The position numbers were made by a program, and so were the translations under genes. Shown here in pieces: positions 18,046 through 28,680 of a DNA stretch of 64,000 nt. The notes beneath the pieces are model-generated. The model was not told where the DNA came from. It was given only the letters and a program-made list of their open reading frames with translations, and did no database searches. How positions within the stretch are numbered: position 1 is the stretch's first letter; every line of letters begins with the position of its first letter. Where the stretch lies: contig NZ_WTUZ01000015.1 of assembly GCF_009882985.1 (NCBI RefSeq), positions 15,117-79,116 on the forward strand, read 5' to 3'. Source of the stretch: Paenibacillus silvestris (lineage in GTDB: Bacteria > Bacillota > Bacilli > Paenibacillales > NBRC-103111).

Positions 18046-18357
18046 TTGCTGAATAGGGAAAAGGAAGTAGACCTAGCCAGACGGGCCAAAGTCATTGAGT
18101 GGCTCAAGACAGAAGTCGTAGATCACGTAGCGCATCTGCTTAAAGGTATATGGGAAGGCAGCCATGTCAAAATTGTAGATGGATTAGCCAGTTTAATCTC
18201 AAGCGGCTATATTTTGGGGAGAAGACTGGGTATTTCTTATCGCGATTTGGACGAAGCCATTGTAGAGAAAATGAAGAAGCACCGCCAAGAGGGCCATCAA
18301 CTTGAGGACTGGTACGGCGACATTTCATCGCTCGAAGAACATTTACGTAAGAGGTGA
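18046..18357 (+). CDS. MazG-like family protein
   Basis: A 103-residue all-helical protein starting at TTG 18046, with GAGGAGAG eight bases upstream. The segment VVDHVAHLLKGIWEGSHVKIVDGLASLISSGYILGRRLGI matches the small MazG-like proteins found at this locus in Paenibacillus-type genomes; true MazG proteins hydrolyse NTPs using EExxD residues, which I do not see intact here. It is translated just ahead of the yybS-like gene (six-base gap) and so belongs to the yybS-gdpP-rplI unit. Enzymatic activity is uncertain. Confidence 0.78.
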   Translation: MLNREKEVDLARRAKVIEWLKTEVVDHVAHLLKGIWEGSHVKIVDGLASLISSGYILGRRLGISYRDLDEAIVEKMKKHRQEGHQLEDWYGDISSLEEHLRKR

Positions 18358-18363
18358 GCCCGG

Positions 18364-19278
18364 TTGGGGAATCGAAGTTGGCAAAGCATCATTTGGAGTG
18401 CGGTGACGATCCTTTCATTGCTATCTCTCATGACGCCTTTTATTATTTTCACATTCAGTTTTCTCATGATTCCTGTATTAATGTTGTATGTTAAATCAAG
18501 CACCAAACGTTTCGTCATCAGCTATGTAATCAGCTTGCTCGTCGTTTATTTGCTTACCCAGTGGCATGGGATCTCCCTCATGTCCGTATCGCTGTTCTTT
18601 TTACCACCGGTACTGGTCATGGGTAATTTATATAAACGTAAAGCCGCCGCTAGGACGGTACTCACAGCAGGAATTATTACGATTCTGGCGGAGTCGCTGC
18701 TAAGTCTGCTTATCGGCTATTCGCTCGGATTCGATCCGGTAGCGAAGTTCAAGAATTTTATGATAGACAGCATTGCAAGTATGCCACCGGGTATTCGGGA
18801 TGTTCTGCCGAAGGACCAGGACTGGTATGTCAATTTCATTGTGCAAGTGATACCGCTATATCTGATCTTTGTCGCGTTGTTCTACACCTTTGTAACACAC
18901 GGCATTAGCCGCTGGTTGCTCAACAAAACGGGAGAAGGCATTCCGGGTCTGCGTCCGATGCGGGAATGGATGCTGCAGAAATCGCTGGTATGGATTTATT
19001 TGGTCGTGTTCGTGCTCGATCTATTCATGAATCCAGCTTCCAATTCACTAATTCCGACGCTAATGATGAATGCGATGCCACTGCTGATGCTGGCGTTTGC
19101 CATTCAGGCGATCTGCTTCCTATTCTTTGTTGCTCACGCGAACAAGTGGAAACCGATTCTGCCAATCGTTGCGATCATTATCCTTTGTTTCATGCCTCCA
19201 CTCTTTATCGTTTACAGCTTACTAGGGGTATTTGATGTTGCGTTTCCAATCCGTGAACGGTTTAAGAAAAATTTATAG
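18364..19278 (+). CDS. yybS: YybS-like DUF2232 membrane protein
   Basis: A 304-residue polytopic membrane protein starting at TTG 18364 with GAGGTGAG upstream. About eight hydrophobic helices are visible and the C-terminal half carries the DUF2232 features, with MRDVL-like loop DVLPKDQDWYVNF near residue 155. It is always found just upstream of gdpP in Bacillales. The function is not established; an S-component or lipid-related role has been proposed for relatives. Spacing to gdpP is 18 bases. Confidence 0.87.
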   Translation: MGNRSWQSIIWSAVTILSLLSLMTPFIIFTFSFLMIPVLMLYVKSSTKRFVISYVISLLVVYLLTQWHGISLMSVSLFFLPPVLVMGNLYKRKAAARTVLTAGIITILAESLLSLLIGYSLGFDPVAKFKNFMIDSIASMPPGIRDVLPKDQDWYVNFIVQVIPLYLIFVALFYTFVTHGISRWLLNKTGEGIPGLRPMREWMLQKSLVWIYLVVFVLDLFMNPASNSLIPTLMMNAMPLLMLAFAIQAICFLFFVAHANKWKPILPIVAIIILCFMPPLFIVYSLLGVFDVAFPIRERFKKNL

Positions 19279-19296
19279 GATTAGGAGCTAGTTCGA

Positions 19297-21261
19297 ATGC
19301 CGAAGTTCCTTTTAAAGCGGTGGCACGGTCAACACATCGTGTGGATTTTCGTTCTGCTCATCATCATGTCAGCTACGATTTATATGTTCAAATGGTGGCT
19401 GGGCATTACGGCCTTCTTAGTCTGCGGAGTTCTCGCGTACTTCACGCTCCAAGCGGAAACAGCTTTTCGCAAAGAGCTGAATATGTACGTCGGAACCATT
19501 ACGCATAGGGTCAAAAAAGCCGGTAATGAAGTGATGAGCGGCCTTCCTATCGGAATTATTTTATATAATGAAGAGAAGCGCATCGAATGGCACAACCCAT
19601 TTGTGGCGAAAATGCTGGGTCAGGATTCCGTCATTGGCGAGTCACTGTACGAATATTTGCCAGACCTGAAGAACCGGAAGGATAAAGGTGAAAAAGTCGA
19701 TCTCACCATCGGGAAGTCTATTTATCAAGTAACGATTCGGCCCGAAGAAAGACTGCTATATTTCCGGGAAATCACGGAGCATGCGAATTTGGCAAGAAAG
19801 TACGAAGATGAGAAAACGGCGATCGGTATCGTCATGATGGATAATTTGGAGGAGTCTACGCAAGGTCTTGATGATCAGACGCGCAGCATAATGCTCGCTA
19901 AGGTGACGGGTGAGATTACCGAATGGGCTCAGAAGAATCAGCTTTACCTGCGCCGGACGTCCTCAGATCGTTTCCTGATTCTGATGGATCAGAAAGCGCT
20001 TCGCCAATTAGAGCAAACGCGATTTGAAATTCTCGACGATGTACGGGATTTGACGATAGAGAACAAGCTGCCGCTGACGCTAAGCATCGGGATTGCATCT
20101 GGTGCTGAGCAGTTAACGGAACTTGGTCAGATGGCGCAGATGGGGCTGGATATGTCCTTAGGCCGCGGCGGTGATCAGGTGACGGTGAAAGTGGGCCAAA
20201 GACTGAGCTTTTATGGCGGAAGAACGAATGCGGTTGAGAAGCGTACACGGGTTAGAGCCAGGGTCATTTCGCATGCATTAAGGGATTTGATGAAGGATAG
20301 CGATAAAGTGATTATCATGGGTCACCGCTTTCCGGACATGGACTGTATCGGCGCATCGATCGGCATATTGAAGGCTGTGCAAGTGGTTGGCAAGGAAGGC
20401 TACATCGTGCTTGAGGGTGTGAATCCATCGATCCAGAAGGTGATGGAGACGATTGCGGCTGATGAGCGGCTGCACCGCTGGTTCATAACGCCGGAACAGG
20501 CGATGCAGATTACAACGCAGCGTACCTTGGCTGTAGTGCTGGATACACACAAAGCTTCCATGGTAGCGGAGCCTAAGCTGCTCCAGCAGACGCACAGAGT
20601 CGTTGTGGTGGATCACCATCGTCGCAGCGAGGAGTTCATCAACGATGCGACACTCGTCTATATGGAGCCTTATGCGTCCTCTACATGCGAACTGGTGACC
20701 GAGCTGCTGCAATACATCAATGAGAAGCTGACGATGGAAGTGCTGGAGGCTACGACTTTGCTGGCGGGCATCGTGGTCGATACGAAGAGCTTCAGCCTTC
20801 GAACAGGGGCGAGAACCTTCGAGGCCGCTTCGTATTTACGACGCAATGGCGCTGATTCCGCGCTGATTCAACGTTTGCTGAAGGAAGATCTCGATTCTTA
20901 CATCGAGCGAGCTGAAGTGATTAAGCATACAGAAACGATCCACGAGCACATCGCTTTGGCAGTTGCTGAGCCTAATCGCAAATATTCTCAGTTGATGATT
21001 GCGCAAGTTGCTGATACATTGTTGAATATGACTAATATAATGGCATCCTTTGTCATCGCTGAACGGCCGGACGGCTTGATCGGCATCAGCGCCAGATCGC
21101 TGGGGCAGATGAACGTCCAACTCGTGATGGAACGTCTAGGTGGCGGCGGTCATTTGACCAATGCAGCTACTCAGCTGGATGGCACGACATTAGAGGAAGC
21201 AACGAACCGTTTGAAGAAAGTACTCGATGAAATGCAGGAAGAGGAGGGACTTTTCGAATGA
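19297..21261 (+). CDS. gdpP: GdpP, membrane c-di-AMP phosphodiesterase
   Basis: The 654-residue protein has the full GdpP layout: two N-terminal membrane helices, a PAS domain (about residues 85-150), a degenerate GGDEF domain (about 170-300) and a DHH/DHHA1 phosphodiesterase. Metal-binding motifs are visible as [15 protein letters not shown] (about 340), VVLDTHKA (about 415) and VVVDHHRRS (about 440), and [11 protein letters not shown] closes the DHHA1 domain. It cleaves c-di-AMP to pApA and so affects potassium balance, wall stress and beta-lactam tolerance. Its stop overlaps the rplI start by four bases. Confidence 0.97.
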   Translation: MPKFLLKRWHGQHIVWIFVLLIIMSATIYMFKWWLGITAFLVCGVLAYFTLQAETAFRKELNMYVGTITHRVKKAGNEVMSGLPIGIILYNEEKRIEWHNPFVAKMLGQDSVIGESLYEYLPDLKNRKDKGEKVDLTIGKSIYQVTIRPEERLLYFREITEHANLARKYEDEKTAIGIVMMDNLEESTQGLDDQTRSIMLAKVTGEITEWAQKNQLYLRRTSSDRFLILMDQKALRQLEQTRFEILDDVRDLTIENKLPLTLSIGIASGAEQLTELGQMAQMGLDMSLGRGGDQVTVKVGQRLSFYGGRTNAVEKRTRVRARVISHALRDLMKDSDKVIIMGHRFPDMDCIGASIGILKAVQVVGKEGYIVLEGVNPSIQKVMETIAADERLHRWFITPEQAMQITTQRTLAVVLDTHKASMVAEPKLLQQTHRVVVVDHHRRSEEFINDATLVYMEPYASSTCELVTELLQYINEKLTMEVLEATTLLAGIVVDTKSFSLRTGARTFEAASYLRRNGADSALIQRLLKEDLDSYIERAEVIKHTETIHEHIALAVAEPNRKYSQLMIAQVADTLLNMTNIMASFVIAERPDGLIGISARSLGQMNVQLVMERLGGGGHLTNAATQLDGTTLEEATNRLKKVLDEMQEEEGLFE

Positions 21262-21707
21262 AAGTCATTTTACTAAAAGATGTTAAGGGCCAAGGCAAAA
21301 AAGGTGAAGTAAAAGAAGTATCCGAGGGCTACGCACAAAATTTCCTAATTGCTCAGGGGCTTGCGGCTCCCGCGACAACAGGCACAGTGAAGGTGCTGGA
21401 TAATCAGAAGAAAGCGGAACAGCGCAAAAAGGATCAAGAGAAAGCTGATGCAAAAACGTTAGGTGAGAAGCTGAGTGAAATGACGGTTCAAATTAAGGCG
21501 AAAGCTGGCGAAGGCGGCCGATTGTTCGGTGCAATTCCAAGCAAGCAAATCGCAGAGGTACTGGAGAAGCAGTACAAAGTCGTAATTGATAAACGCAAAA
21601 TCGTCCTCGAAGAGCCCATTCGTACGCTAGGCGTAACGAAGGTCCCTGTGAAGCTGCACAGCGAGGTTACAGCAAGTTTGAACGTACATGTTCTTGAAGA
21701 GAAATAA
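21258..21707 (+). CDS. rplI: 50S ribosomal protein L9
   Basis: The 149-residue L9 begins [30 protein letters not shown], the conserved rRNA-binding N-domain, joined by the usual long helix (about residues 40-75) to a C-terminal domain beginning [21 protein letters not shown]. It overlaps gdpP by ATGA and precedes the replicative helicase gene, the normal Bacilli order. Confidence 0.98.
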   Translation: MKVILLKDVKGQGKKGEVKEVSEGYAQNFLIAQGLAAPATTGTVKVLDNQKKAEQRKKDQEKADAKTLGEKLSEMTVQIKAKAGEGGRLFGAIPSKQIAEVLEKQYKVVIDKRKIVLEEPIRTLGVTKVPVKLHSEVTASLNVHVLEEK

Positions 21708-21789
21708 ATGGCAGACAAGGCGAATGAGAGTCCCTAGGAGGGGCTCTTATCTATTCTTAAACTATGAAAAGAAAGGCGGGTACTGAAGC

Positions 21790-23154
21790 ATGAGCGGAGA
21801 AAATATGTTTATGGATCGCGTACCCCCACAAAATATAGAAGCCGAGCAAGCAGTTCTCGGCGCAATTTTGATTAACGGCGACGCTTTAATTACCGCGATG
21901 GAACGGATTTCGAGCGACGACTTTTATCGGGGATCGCATCAACGTATCTTTGAGGCGATCGTTGAGCTGGCGGAAGATCAAGAGCCTGTCGACCTGATTA
22001 CGCTAACATCGCTTTTGCAGAACAAGCAGCAACTGGAAGAGATCGGCGGCGTTACGTACTTATCTGAGCTGGCGAATGCCGTGCCGACTGCTGCTAACAT
22101 CGACTATTACGCGGCAATTGTCGAAGAGAAATCCATGCTTCGCCGTTTGATCCGCACAGCAACCCAAATCGTCACTAATGGCTATGCCAATGAAGACGAT
22201 GTAGGGTCTATGCTTAGCGAAGCGGAGGCGAAGATTCTTGAGATCTCGCAGCGCCGCAGCTCAAGCGGCTTCGTGGTCATTCGCGATGTGCTCATGGAAG
22301 TATTCGAGAAAGTAGAGTCCCTCTACTCGAATAAGGGCGGAGCCACGGGCATTCCTTCGGGCTTCGTTGACCTGGACAAGATGACGTCCGGCTTCCAGCG
22401 CTCCGACTTGGTCATTCTGGCGGCGCGTCCTTCAGTAGGTAAAACCGCGTTCGCGCTGAATGTAGCGCAGAACGTCGGGGTACGCGCCAAGGAAACCGTC
22501 GCGATCTTCTCCCTCGAGATGGGCGCGGCGCAGCTCGTACAACGTATGGTCTGCGCCGAGGCGAACGTCGATGCGAACCGCATGCGGACGGGGTATCTCG
22601 AAGGCGACGATTGGGAGAAGCTGACGATGGCCATTGGCGCCTTGTCGGAAGCGAATATTTTCATCGATGATTCCCCATCGATTACGGTTGCGGATATTCG
22701 TGCGAAATGCCGCCGTCTCCAGCAGGAGAAGGGGCTCGGCATGATCCTCATCGACTACTTGCAACTGATCGCCGGCCGCGGCAAAGGCGACAACCGTCAA
22801 CAGGAGGTCTCTGAGATCTCCCGTACGCTGAAGCAAATTGCGCGTGAGCTCAATGTACCGGTTATCGCGCTCTCGCAGCTTAGTCGGGGCGTTGAGCAGC
22901 GACAAGACAAACGTCCGATGATGTCTGACCTTAGGGAATCAGGCTCCATTGAGCAAGATGCCGACATCGTAGCGTTCCTATACCGGGACGATTACTACGA
23001 TAAAGAATCCGAGAAGAAGAATATTATCGAGATTATCATTGCCAAGCAGCGTAATGGTCCCGTAGGAACCGTTGAGCTGGCGTTCTTGAAGCAATTCAAT
23101 AAATTCGTGAACATGGATCGAAGTCATCAAGAAGCAGCGGCCGGGCAATATTGA
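21790..23154 (+). CDS. dnaB: Replicative DNA helicase DnaB (DnaC in B. subtilis)
   Basis: The 454-residue hexameric helicase has an N-terminal collar domain (PPQNIEAEQAVLGAILI), a linker helix and a RecA-type motor with Walker A ARPSVGKTAFALN (about residue 215), LIDYLQLI (about 320) and the arginine-finger segment around LSRGVEQRQDKRPMMSDLRESG. It unwinds DNA at replication forks. No intein is present. It lies 82 bases after rplI with GAAAGGCGGG ahead of the start. B. subtilis names this orthologue DnaC. Confidence 0.98.
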   Translation: MSGENMFMDRVPPQNIEAEQAVLGAILINGDALITAMERISSDDFYRGSHQRIFEAIVELAEDQEPVDLITLTSLLQNKQQLEEIGGVTYLSELANAVPTAANIDYYAAIVEEKSMLRRLIRTATQIVTNGYANEDDVGSMLSEAEAKILEISQRRSSSGFVVIRDVLMEVFEKVESLYSNKGGATGIPSGFVDLDKMTSGFQRSDLVILAARPSVGKTAFALNVAQNVGVRAKETVAIFSLEMGAAQLVQRMVCAEANVDANRMRTGYLEGDDWEKLTMAIGALSEANIFIDDSPSITVADIRAKCRRLQQEKGLGMILIDYLQLIAGRGKGDNRQQEVSEISRTLKQIARELNVPVIALSQLSRGVEQRQDKRPMMSDLRESGSIEQDADIVAFLYRDDYYDKESEKKNIIEIIIAKQRNGPVGTVELAFLKQFNKFVNMDRSHQEAAAGQY

Positions 23155-23257
23155 CGGTTCGCTGTTTTTTTTGTTATGCGTGGCTTTCATACAAGACGAC
23201 GCGGCCTTATCTCCTAGTGAGACGAAAGTTTCGTAAGACTAACTTTATAGTTTGACC

Positions 23258-23302
23258 AATATCCGAACGATTATACAGGAGCACTTATTATTGTTCGTTT
23301 TT
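23258..23302. promoter_or_regulatory. Two inverted PurBoxes, PurR operator of purA
   Basis: AATATCCGAACGAT (23258-23271) and the inverted ATTGTTCGTTTTT (23290-23302) each match the B. subtilis PurBox core (A+T, CCGAAC, A+T) with one mismatch. Their inverted order and 18-base separation are as in known PurR control regions. They lie just upstream of the purA promoter. Confidence 0.82.
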
Positions 23303-23304
23303 CA

Positions 23305-23333
23305 TTGACTTTGCTTAGGGGGACTGCTACACT
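23305..23333 (+). promoter_or_regulatory. purA promoter
   Basis: TTGACT, a 17-base spacer and TACACT give a predicted start near 23340. The upstream PurBox abuts the -35 element, compatible with PurR repression. Confidence 0.82.
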
Positions 23334-23339
23334 AAAGAC

Positions 23340-24873
<1,534 letters not shown>

Positions 24874-24892
24874 TGCAATCGCGATAAATACA

Positions 24893-24931
24893 AAATCCTC
24901 TAGGCTCATAGCAGCTTAGAGGATTTCTTTT
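24893..24931 (+). terminator. Terminator after purA
   Basis: AAATCCTCTA and TAGAGGATTT form a perfect ten-base stem with a 14-base loop, then CTTTTT. It lies 20 bases past the purA stop. Confidence 0.93.
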
Positions 24932-25012
24932 TGTCTAATGGGACTTAATGGACATGATTTCGTCAATACTGGGAAGGAGGGAACAGTTTAAGCGTCAGGA
25001 GTGATAAAGCGA

Positions 25013-25666
25013 ATGAAAGTATTAACGTGGCTGGGTAAAATCGTCATAAGCAGCATACTTATTACAACAATCACAATGTTTACGACATGGTATGTGGTAA
25101 ACATGTATGTAGAGGATATATTTCGACAATATCAGATTCCAGCCTTGGGTAAAAAGGTTCAATTTAGTGATTTTGCTGCAAGATTGGCCGGAGAGCTGAA
25201 TATAGTTATGCGTAGAGACGGGGGGAAGCAAGCTGCCCCAGTGGATACACCTGCGGCTACGCCTAGTCCTAGTCCCAGCCCGTCTGGCCGTGTGCCTAAT
25301 TCCGGTTCAAGCGATCCCTTACATTCGGATGCTGGAGCATATGGAGAAGGGGCTTCTCAAGGAGTGAAGGATGATGATGCCGTAGCCGTCATGGGGCGTG
25401 TAAGTGATGCAAACGAGCAGAAGAAGGAACTTGTCATGTCGACCGAGGATTTCGCTAAGAAGAAAGAAGCGTTATCCAGTGATGATAAGATGAAAATATT
25501 TTCTCTTGTTGTTGCTAAGCTGCCGCAAAATGAGGTGCAGCATCTGTCTGTTTTGCTGGAGGACGGAATCACGACGGATGAGCTTAATCAGGTCAATGAT
25601 ACGCTCAAGAAGTACTTGAACGAGACGGAATTAAAACAGTTAACAGCTATTCTGAACAAGTACTAA
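25013..25666 (+). CDS. Membrane-anchored protein with proline-rich linker, unknown
   Basis: A 217-residue protein with one N-terminal membrane helix (about residues 7-28, LGKIVISSILITTITMF), an extracellular segment, a disordered Pro/Ser/Thr linker (TPSPSPSPSGRVP near 80) and a helical C-terminal domain, LSSDDKMKIFSLVVAKLPQNE to the end. AGGAGTG upstream supports ATG 25013; the GTG at 25001 is too close to it. I do not recognise the family. Its place between purA and the wal-region peptidase suggests an envelope role, by inference only. Confidence 0.75.
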   Translation: MKVLTWLGKIVISSILITTITMFTTWYVVNMYVEDIFRQYQIPALGKKVQFSDFAARLAGELNIVMRRDGGKQAAPVDTPAATPSPSPSPSGRVPNSGSSDPLHSDAGAYGEGASQGVKDDDAVAVMGRVSDANEQKKELVMSTEDFAKKKEALSSDDKMKIFSLVVAKLPQNEVQHLSVLLEDGITTDELNQVNDTLKKYLNETELKQLTAILNKY

Positions 25667-25703
25667 CTGACCTAACTCCTGATCCGAAAACTGTGGATTA
25701 GCT

Positions 25704-25967
25704 CTAATGGAGCTGTCCTCCGAATTTCATAATGGTGTCCTCGGCTTGACGGTAGCGCGATTTCTCTACACAAACTATGAGCGCGTAAGAGGGCTCGGCT
25801 GCCGAAAAGCTATCAACGGATTGAATCAAACCGCCGGCAAAGTCATCGGTATGTGGCTCACCGCCATAATTGAATTTGATATCCAGTACACCCTGAGATC
25901 TAAGGACCTCAGCTGTTTTCTCCATTGTAGTCCGATCTGTGAACGTAGCTTCCAAATTAATTTCCAT
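25704..25967 (-). CDS. Small conserved-looking cytoplasmic protein, unknown
   Basis: An 87-residue protein, MEINLEATFTDRTTMEKTAE onward, with alternating beta-alpha pattern and a central Gly-rich EPHTDDFAGG. The start has GGGGAG seven bases upstream and coding periodicity looks real. It is convergent with the preceding membrane-protein gene. The fold pattern (two alpha-beta halves, ending RYRQAEDTIMKFGGQLH) resembles small YflT- or ACT-like proteins but I cannot assign it. Confidence 0.68.
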   Translation of the reverse strand: MEINLEATFTDRTTMEKTAEVLRSQGVLDIKFNYGGEPHTDDFAGGLIQSVDSFSAAEPSYALIVCVEKSRYRQAEDTIMKFGGQLH

Positions 25968-26278
25968 GCATAAGCTCCCCTTTCAAATTTTCACTCAAAT
26001 TCGGCATTTCTCGTAATTGGGTGCAAAATCTATTGGATTTATGTACAAAAAATTGAAACTTTAACGTCTTCTTTTGGCGGTGGACACGAATCTATCACAT
26101 GGAGATCGAGTATTTTGTTGAAATAAGCAGAGAAAGTGTGTTAAATTTAACAAAAGGTAGATATCCTCACGGATATTATGTCTAATCAAGGTTTATTTAT
26201 GTATTTTGGAGGAATTAATCATTAGCGTGCTATTGAAAATAACTTCAAAGATGCAAAACCGTTCAAAGGGAGAAGATC
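25968..26278 (+). promoter_or_regulatory. 311-base intergenic region with candidate promoter of the M23 peptidase
   Basis: The region is AT-rich. TTGAAA (26118-26123), a 17-base spacer and TTAAAT (26141-26146) form a weak sigma-A-like promoter. GGAGGAATTAATCATTAG near 26210 resembles a ribosome site but opens no frame, and GGGAGAAGATC precedes the peptidase ATG. Nothing else is recognised. Confidence 0.5.
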
Positions 26279-27823
26279 ATGACAGGTTTCAGGGGTATGC
26301 GCTTTGTTAAGGATCTCATCAAGAGATTCACGCCGAAGCGAGAAAGCTTGACCGGAAATGAATCAATATCAGACAAGCAGCTGGAAGAAGTATCGACAAC
26401 TACGACGTTAACGGTAATCAAACGACATAAATGGTCTCTAGTTCTGGGAGTTAGTGCGGTTGTGCTAACAGGGGCGATTACGTTTGCAGGTCATCAATAT
26501 GTGCAAGCGAAAATGGTAAATGTATATCACGTTATGCTCAATGGCGAAGAAATTGGTGTCGTGAGCGATAATAAATTGATTGATGAATATAAGCAGCAAA
26601 GACCACAAGAAGTACAAAAGAATTTCCCAGATGTTCATGTCGTTCTCAAGACAAATGGTGTTACCTACACGCCTGAAAAGGCTTACAATCTGGCGACGGA
26701 TGATTCAGCTGTGATCGCCACGCTTAATAAGGCATTAGTGCCCCAACCGGTCGGGGTCGAACTGAAGGTAGATGGAAATACAATCGCCGTTGTGAAGGAT
26801 CAGCAGACAGCTGATCAGATTCTCGAACAGGTTAGTGCGCCTTTCGCACCAAAAACCAAGGAAGCTGCTAAGGTTGCTGTACTATCCACAAACCTAGGCG
26901 AGGACATCTCTACTGCGCCGTCTGAGCTTGAGAAGGTGGAATTTGTTCAGCAAGTCGATAAAGTAGAAGTGCCGATTAAGCCAGATGAATTAGCTAAACC
27001 GGAAGATGTCGTGAAGAAATTGACGACTGGCGATGTGACGCCTGCAAAATACACGGTAGTCGAGGGAGATTGCGTCTCCTGTATCGCTAAGAAATTAGGG
27101 ATTACGAAGCAATTCATTTATGATAAAAATCCTGGACTTCAGGACGATAAACTAAAGATTGGCAATCAGCTTGATGTCACTGTGCTTAAGCCTAAACTGT
27201 CCGTCAAAACGACAGAGAAGATTGTGAAGAATCAAGAGATCCAGTACGATACGGAATATGTGAAAGATGATTCGCAGCGCGTAGGCGTCGTTCAACCGAT
27301 TTCACCTGGGAAGAACGGGCTCAAGAAGGTAACGATCCAAGTGACGAAGGTCGATGGCTTAATGACCAATGAGCAGCTGGTGGACGAAGAAATTATTGAT
27401 AAGCCAGTCACGGCGAAGGTGAAAAAAGGGACCAAAGTCATTAAGGGTGAAGGTACAGGGAAATTCGCATGGCCTGTTGTTTCTCCAAGTATCTCCAGTA
27501 CGTTCGGCGTGCGTTGGGGCAAGCTTCACAAGGGAATCGATATTACAGGGAACAAAAACATCATGGCGGCTGACAATGGTAAAGTAACCGAAACCGGCTA
27601 TAAATCAGATTACGGCAATTATGTCATTATTAATCATTTGAACGGTTACGAGACGTTATATGGCCACATGAGCAAAATTATTGCTACCGAGGGTTCGATC
27701 GTTGAAAAAGGCGATGCCATCGGTATTATGGGAAGTACAGGCGATTCCACAGGTGTTCACTTGCATTTCGAAGTACACAAAAGCGGCAGCTTGGAAAATC
27801 CACTGAAGTATTTAAATCGTTAA
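26279..27823 (+). CDS. Cell-wall peptidase with LysM, G5 and M23 domains
   Basis: A 514-residue membrane-anchored protein. One helix (about residues 52-72) follows a charged cytoplasmic start. Then come an uncharacterised region, a LysM-like domain (residues 258-304, YTVVEGDCVSCIAKKLG), a G5 domain (about 310-385) and a C-terminal M23 peptidase with zinc ligands in HKGID and VHLHFEVH (about 420-500). M23 enzymes cut peptide cross-bridges of peptidoglycan; the intact motifs suggest activity. The LysM carries an unusual Cys-x-x-Cys. It is directly upstream of walR-walK, a wall-homeostasis system, and has its own terminator. Confidence 0.93.
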   Translation: MTGFRGMRFVKDLIKRFTPKRESLTGNESISDKQLEEVSTTTTLTVIKRHKWSLVLGVSAVVLTGAITFAGHQYVQAKMVNVYHVMLNGEEIGVVSDNKLIDEYKQQRPQEVQKNFPDVHVVLKTNGVTYTPEKAYNLATDDSAVIATLNKALVPQPVGVELKVDGNTIAVVKDQQTADQILEQVSAPFAPKTKEAAKVAVLSTNLGEDISTAPSELEKVEFVQQVDKVEVPIKPDELAKPEDVVKKLTTGDVTPAKYTVVEGDCVSCIAKKLGITKQFIYDKNPGLQDDKLKIGNQLDVTVLKPKLSVKTTEKIVKNQEIQYDTEYVKDDSQRVGVVQPISPGKNGLKKVTIQVTKVDGLMTNEQLVDEEIIDKPVTAKVKKGTKVIKGEGTGKFAWPVVSPSISSTFGVRWGKLHKGIDITGNKNIMAADNGKVTETGYKSDYGNYVIINHLNGYETLYGHMSKIIATEGSIVEKGDAIGIMGSTGDSTGVHLHFEVHKSGSLENPLKYLNR

Positions 27824-27830
27824 TTTACAT

Positions 27831-27876
27831 AGAGGCAAGGTCAAACCGGACAACTCGGGGGGCCTTGTCTCTTTTT
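27831..27876 (+). terminator. Terminator before walR
   Basis: AGAGGCAAGG (27831-27840) pairs with CCTTGTCTCT (27863-27872), then TTTTT. It separates the M23 peptidase from the wal operon. Confidence 0.88.
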
Positions 27877-27950
27877 AGTTGAATATATGATAAAATAGAG
27901 GGTAGTATGCAAGGAATAGGACGACTTCGCAGTTAATCCTGGAGTAGGCG

Positions 27951-28679
27951 GTGGTAGGTTTGTTTGGAAAAATTCTCGTGGTGGATGACGAACAACCGAT
28001 TGCAGATATTTTGAAATTTAATTTGGAAAAAGAGGGCTATCAGGTGATCTGTGCCTATGATGGCGGAAGCGCTGTAGAGCTGGCGTTCTCTGAGCAGCCC
28101 GATCTTATATTGCTGGATCTCATGCTTCCCGTGAAGGATGGGATGGATGTGTGCCGAGAGGTGCGCTCGAAGCTGAACACACCGATTATTATGTTAACAG
28201 CCAAAGATACGGAGCTGGATAAAGTGCTTGGTCTGGAGATGGGCGCGGACGACTATGTCACCAAGCCATTCGGTACGAGAGAGCTGCTAGCCCGAGTTAA
28301 GGCGCACTTGCGCCGCCAGACGAAGGTGCAGTCAGCACCGAGTGAGTCAGATACGCAGCGCAATGGGATGCGGATTCATGCTTTATTCATCGATAACGAC
28401 ATGTACATGGTGTACAAAGATGGGGTTCCGCTCGATCTGACGCATCGCGAGTTCGAGTTGATTCAATACTTGGCCAAAAATTCCGGCAAAGTAATGACAC
28501 GCGAGCACCTGCTGCAAGCGGTGTGGGGCTTTGAGTATTTCGGCGACGTGCGCACCGTCGATGTGACGATACGCCGGCTGCGCGAGAAGCTGGAGACAGA
28601 CCCAAGCCGTCCGGAATACATCATGACGCGCAGGGGGCTTGGCTATTTAATGCGCAGCCCGAAAGCCGGAGGCTTCTAA
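27951..28679 (+). CDS. walR: WalR (YycF), essential response regulator of wall homeostasis
   Basis: A 242-residue OmpR-type regulator, [23 protein letters not shown] being the WalR signature. The phospho-acceptor Asp is in LILLDLMLP (about residue 56), and the C-terminal winged helix ends [23 protein letters not shown] 27951 has GGAG six bases upstream; a TTG at 27960 is possible. It pairs with WalK and controls autolysins and wall synthesis in Bacilli. It is the first gene of the six-gene wal operon, two bases from walK. Confidence 0.96.
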   Translation: MVGLFGKILVVDDEQPIADILKFNLEKEGYQVICAYDGGSAVELAFSEQPDLILLDLMLPVKDGMDVCREVRSKLNTPIIMLTAKDTELDKVLGLEMGADDYVTKPFGTRELLARVKAHLRRQTKVQSAPSESDTQRNGMRIHALFIDNDMYMVYKDGVPLDLTHREFELIQYLAKNSGKVMTREHLLQAVWGFEYFGDVRTVDVTIRRLREKLETDPSRPEYIMTRRGLGYLMRSPKAGGF

Positions 28680-28680
28680 G

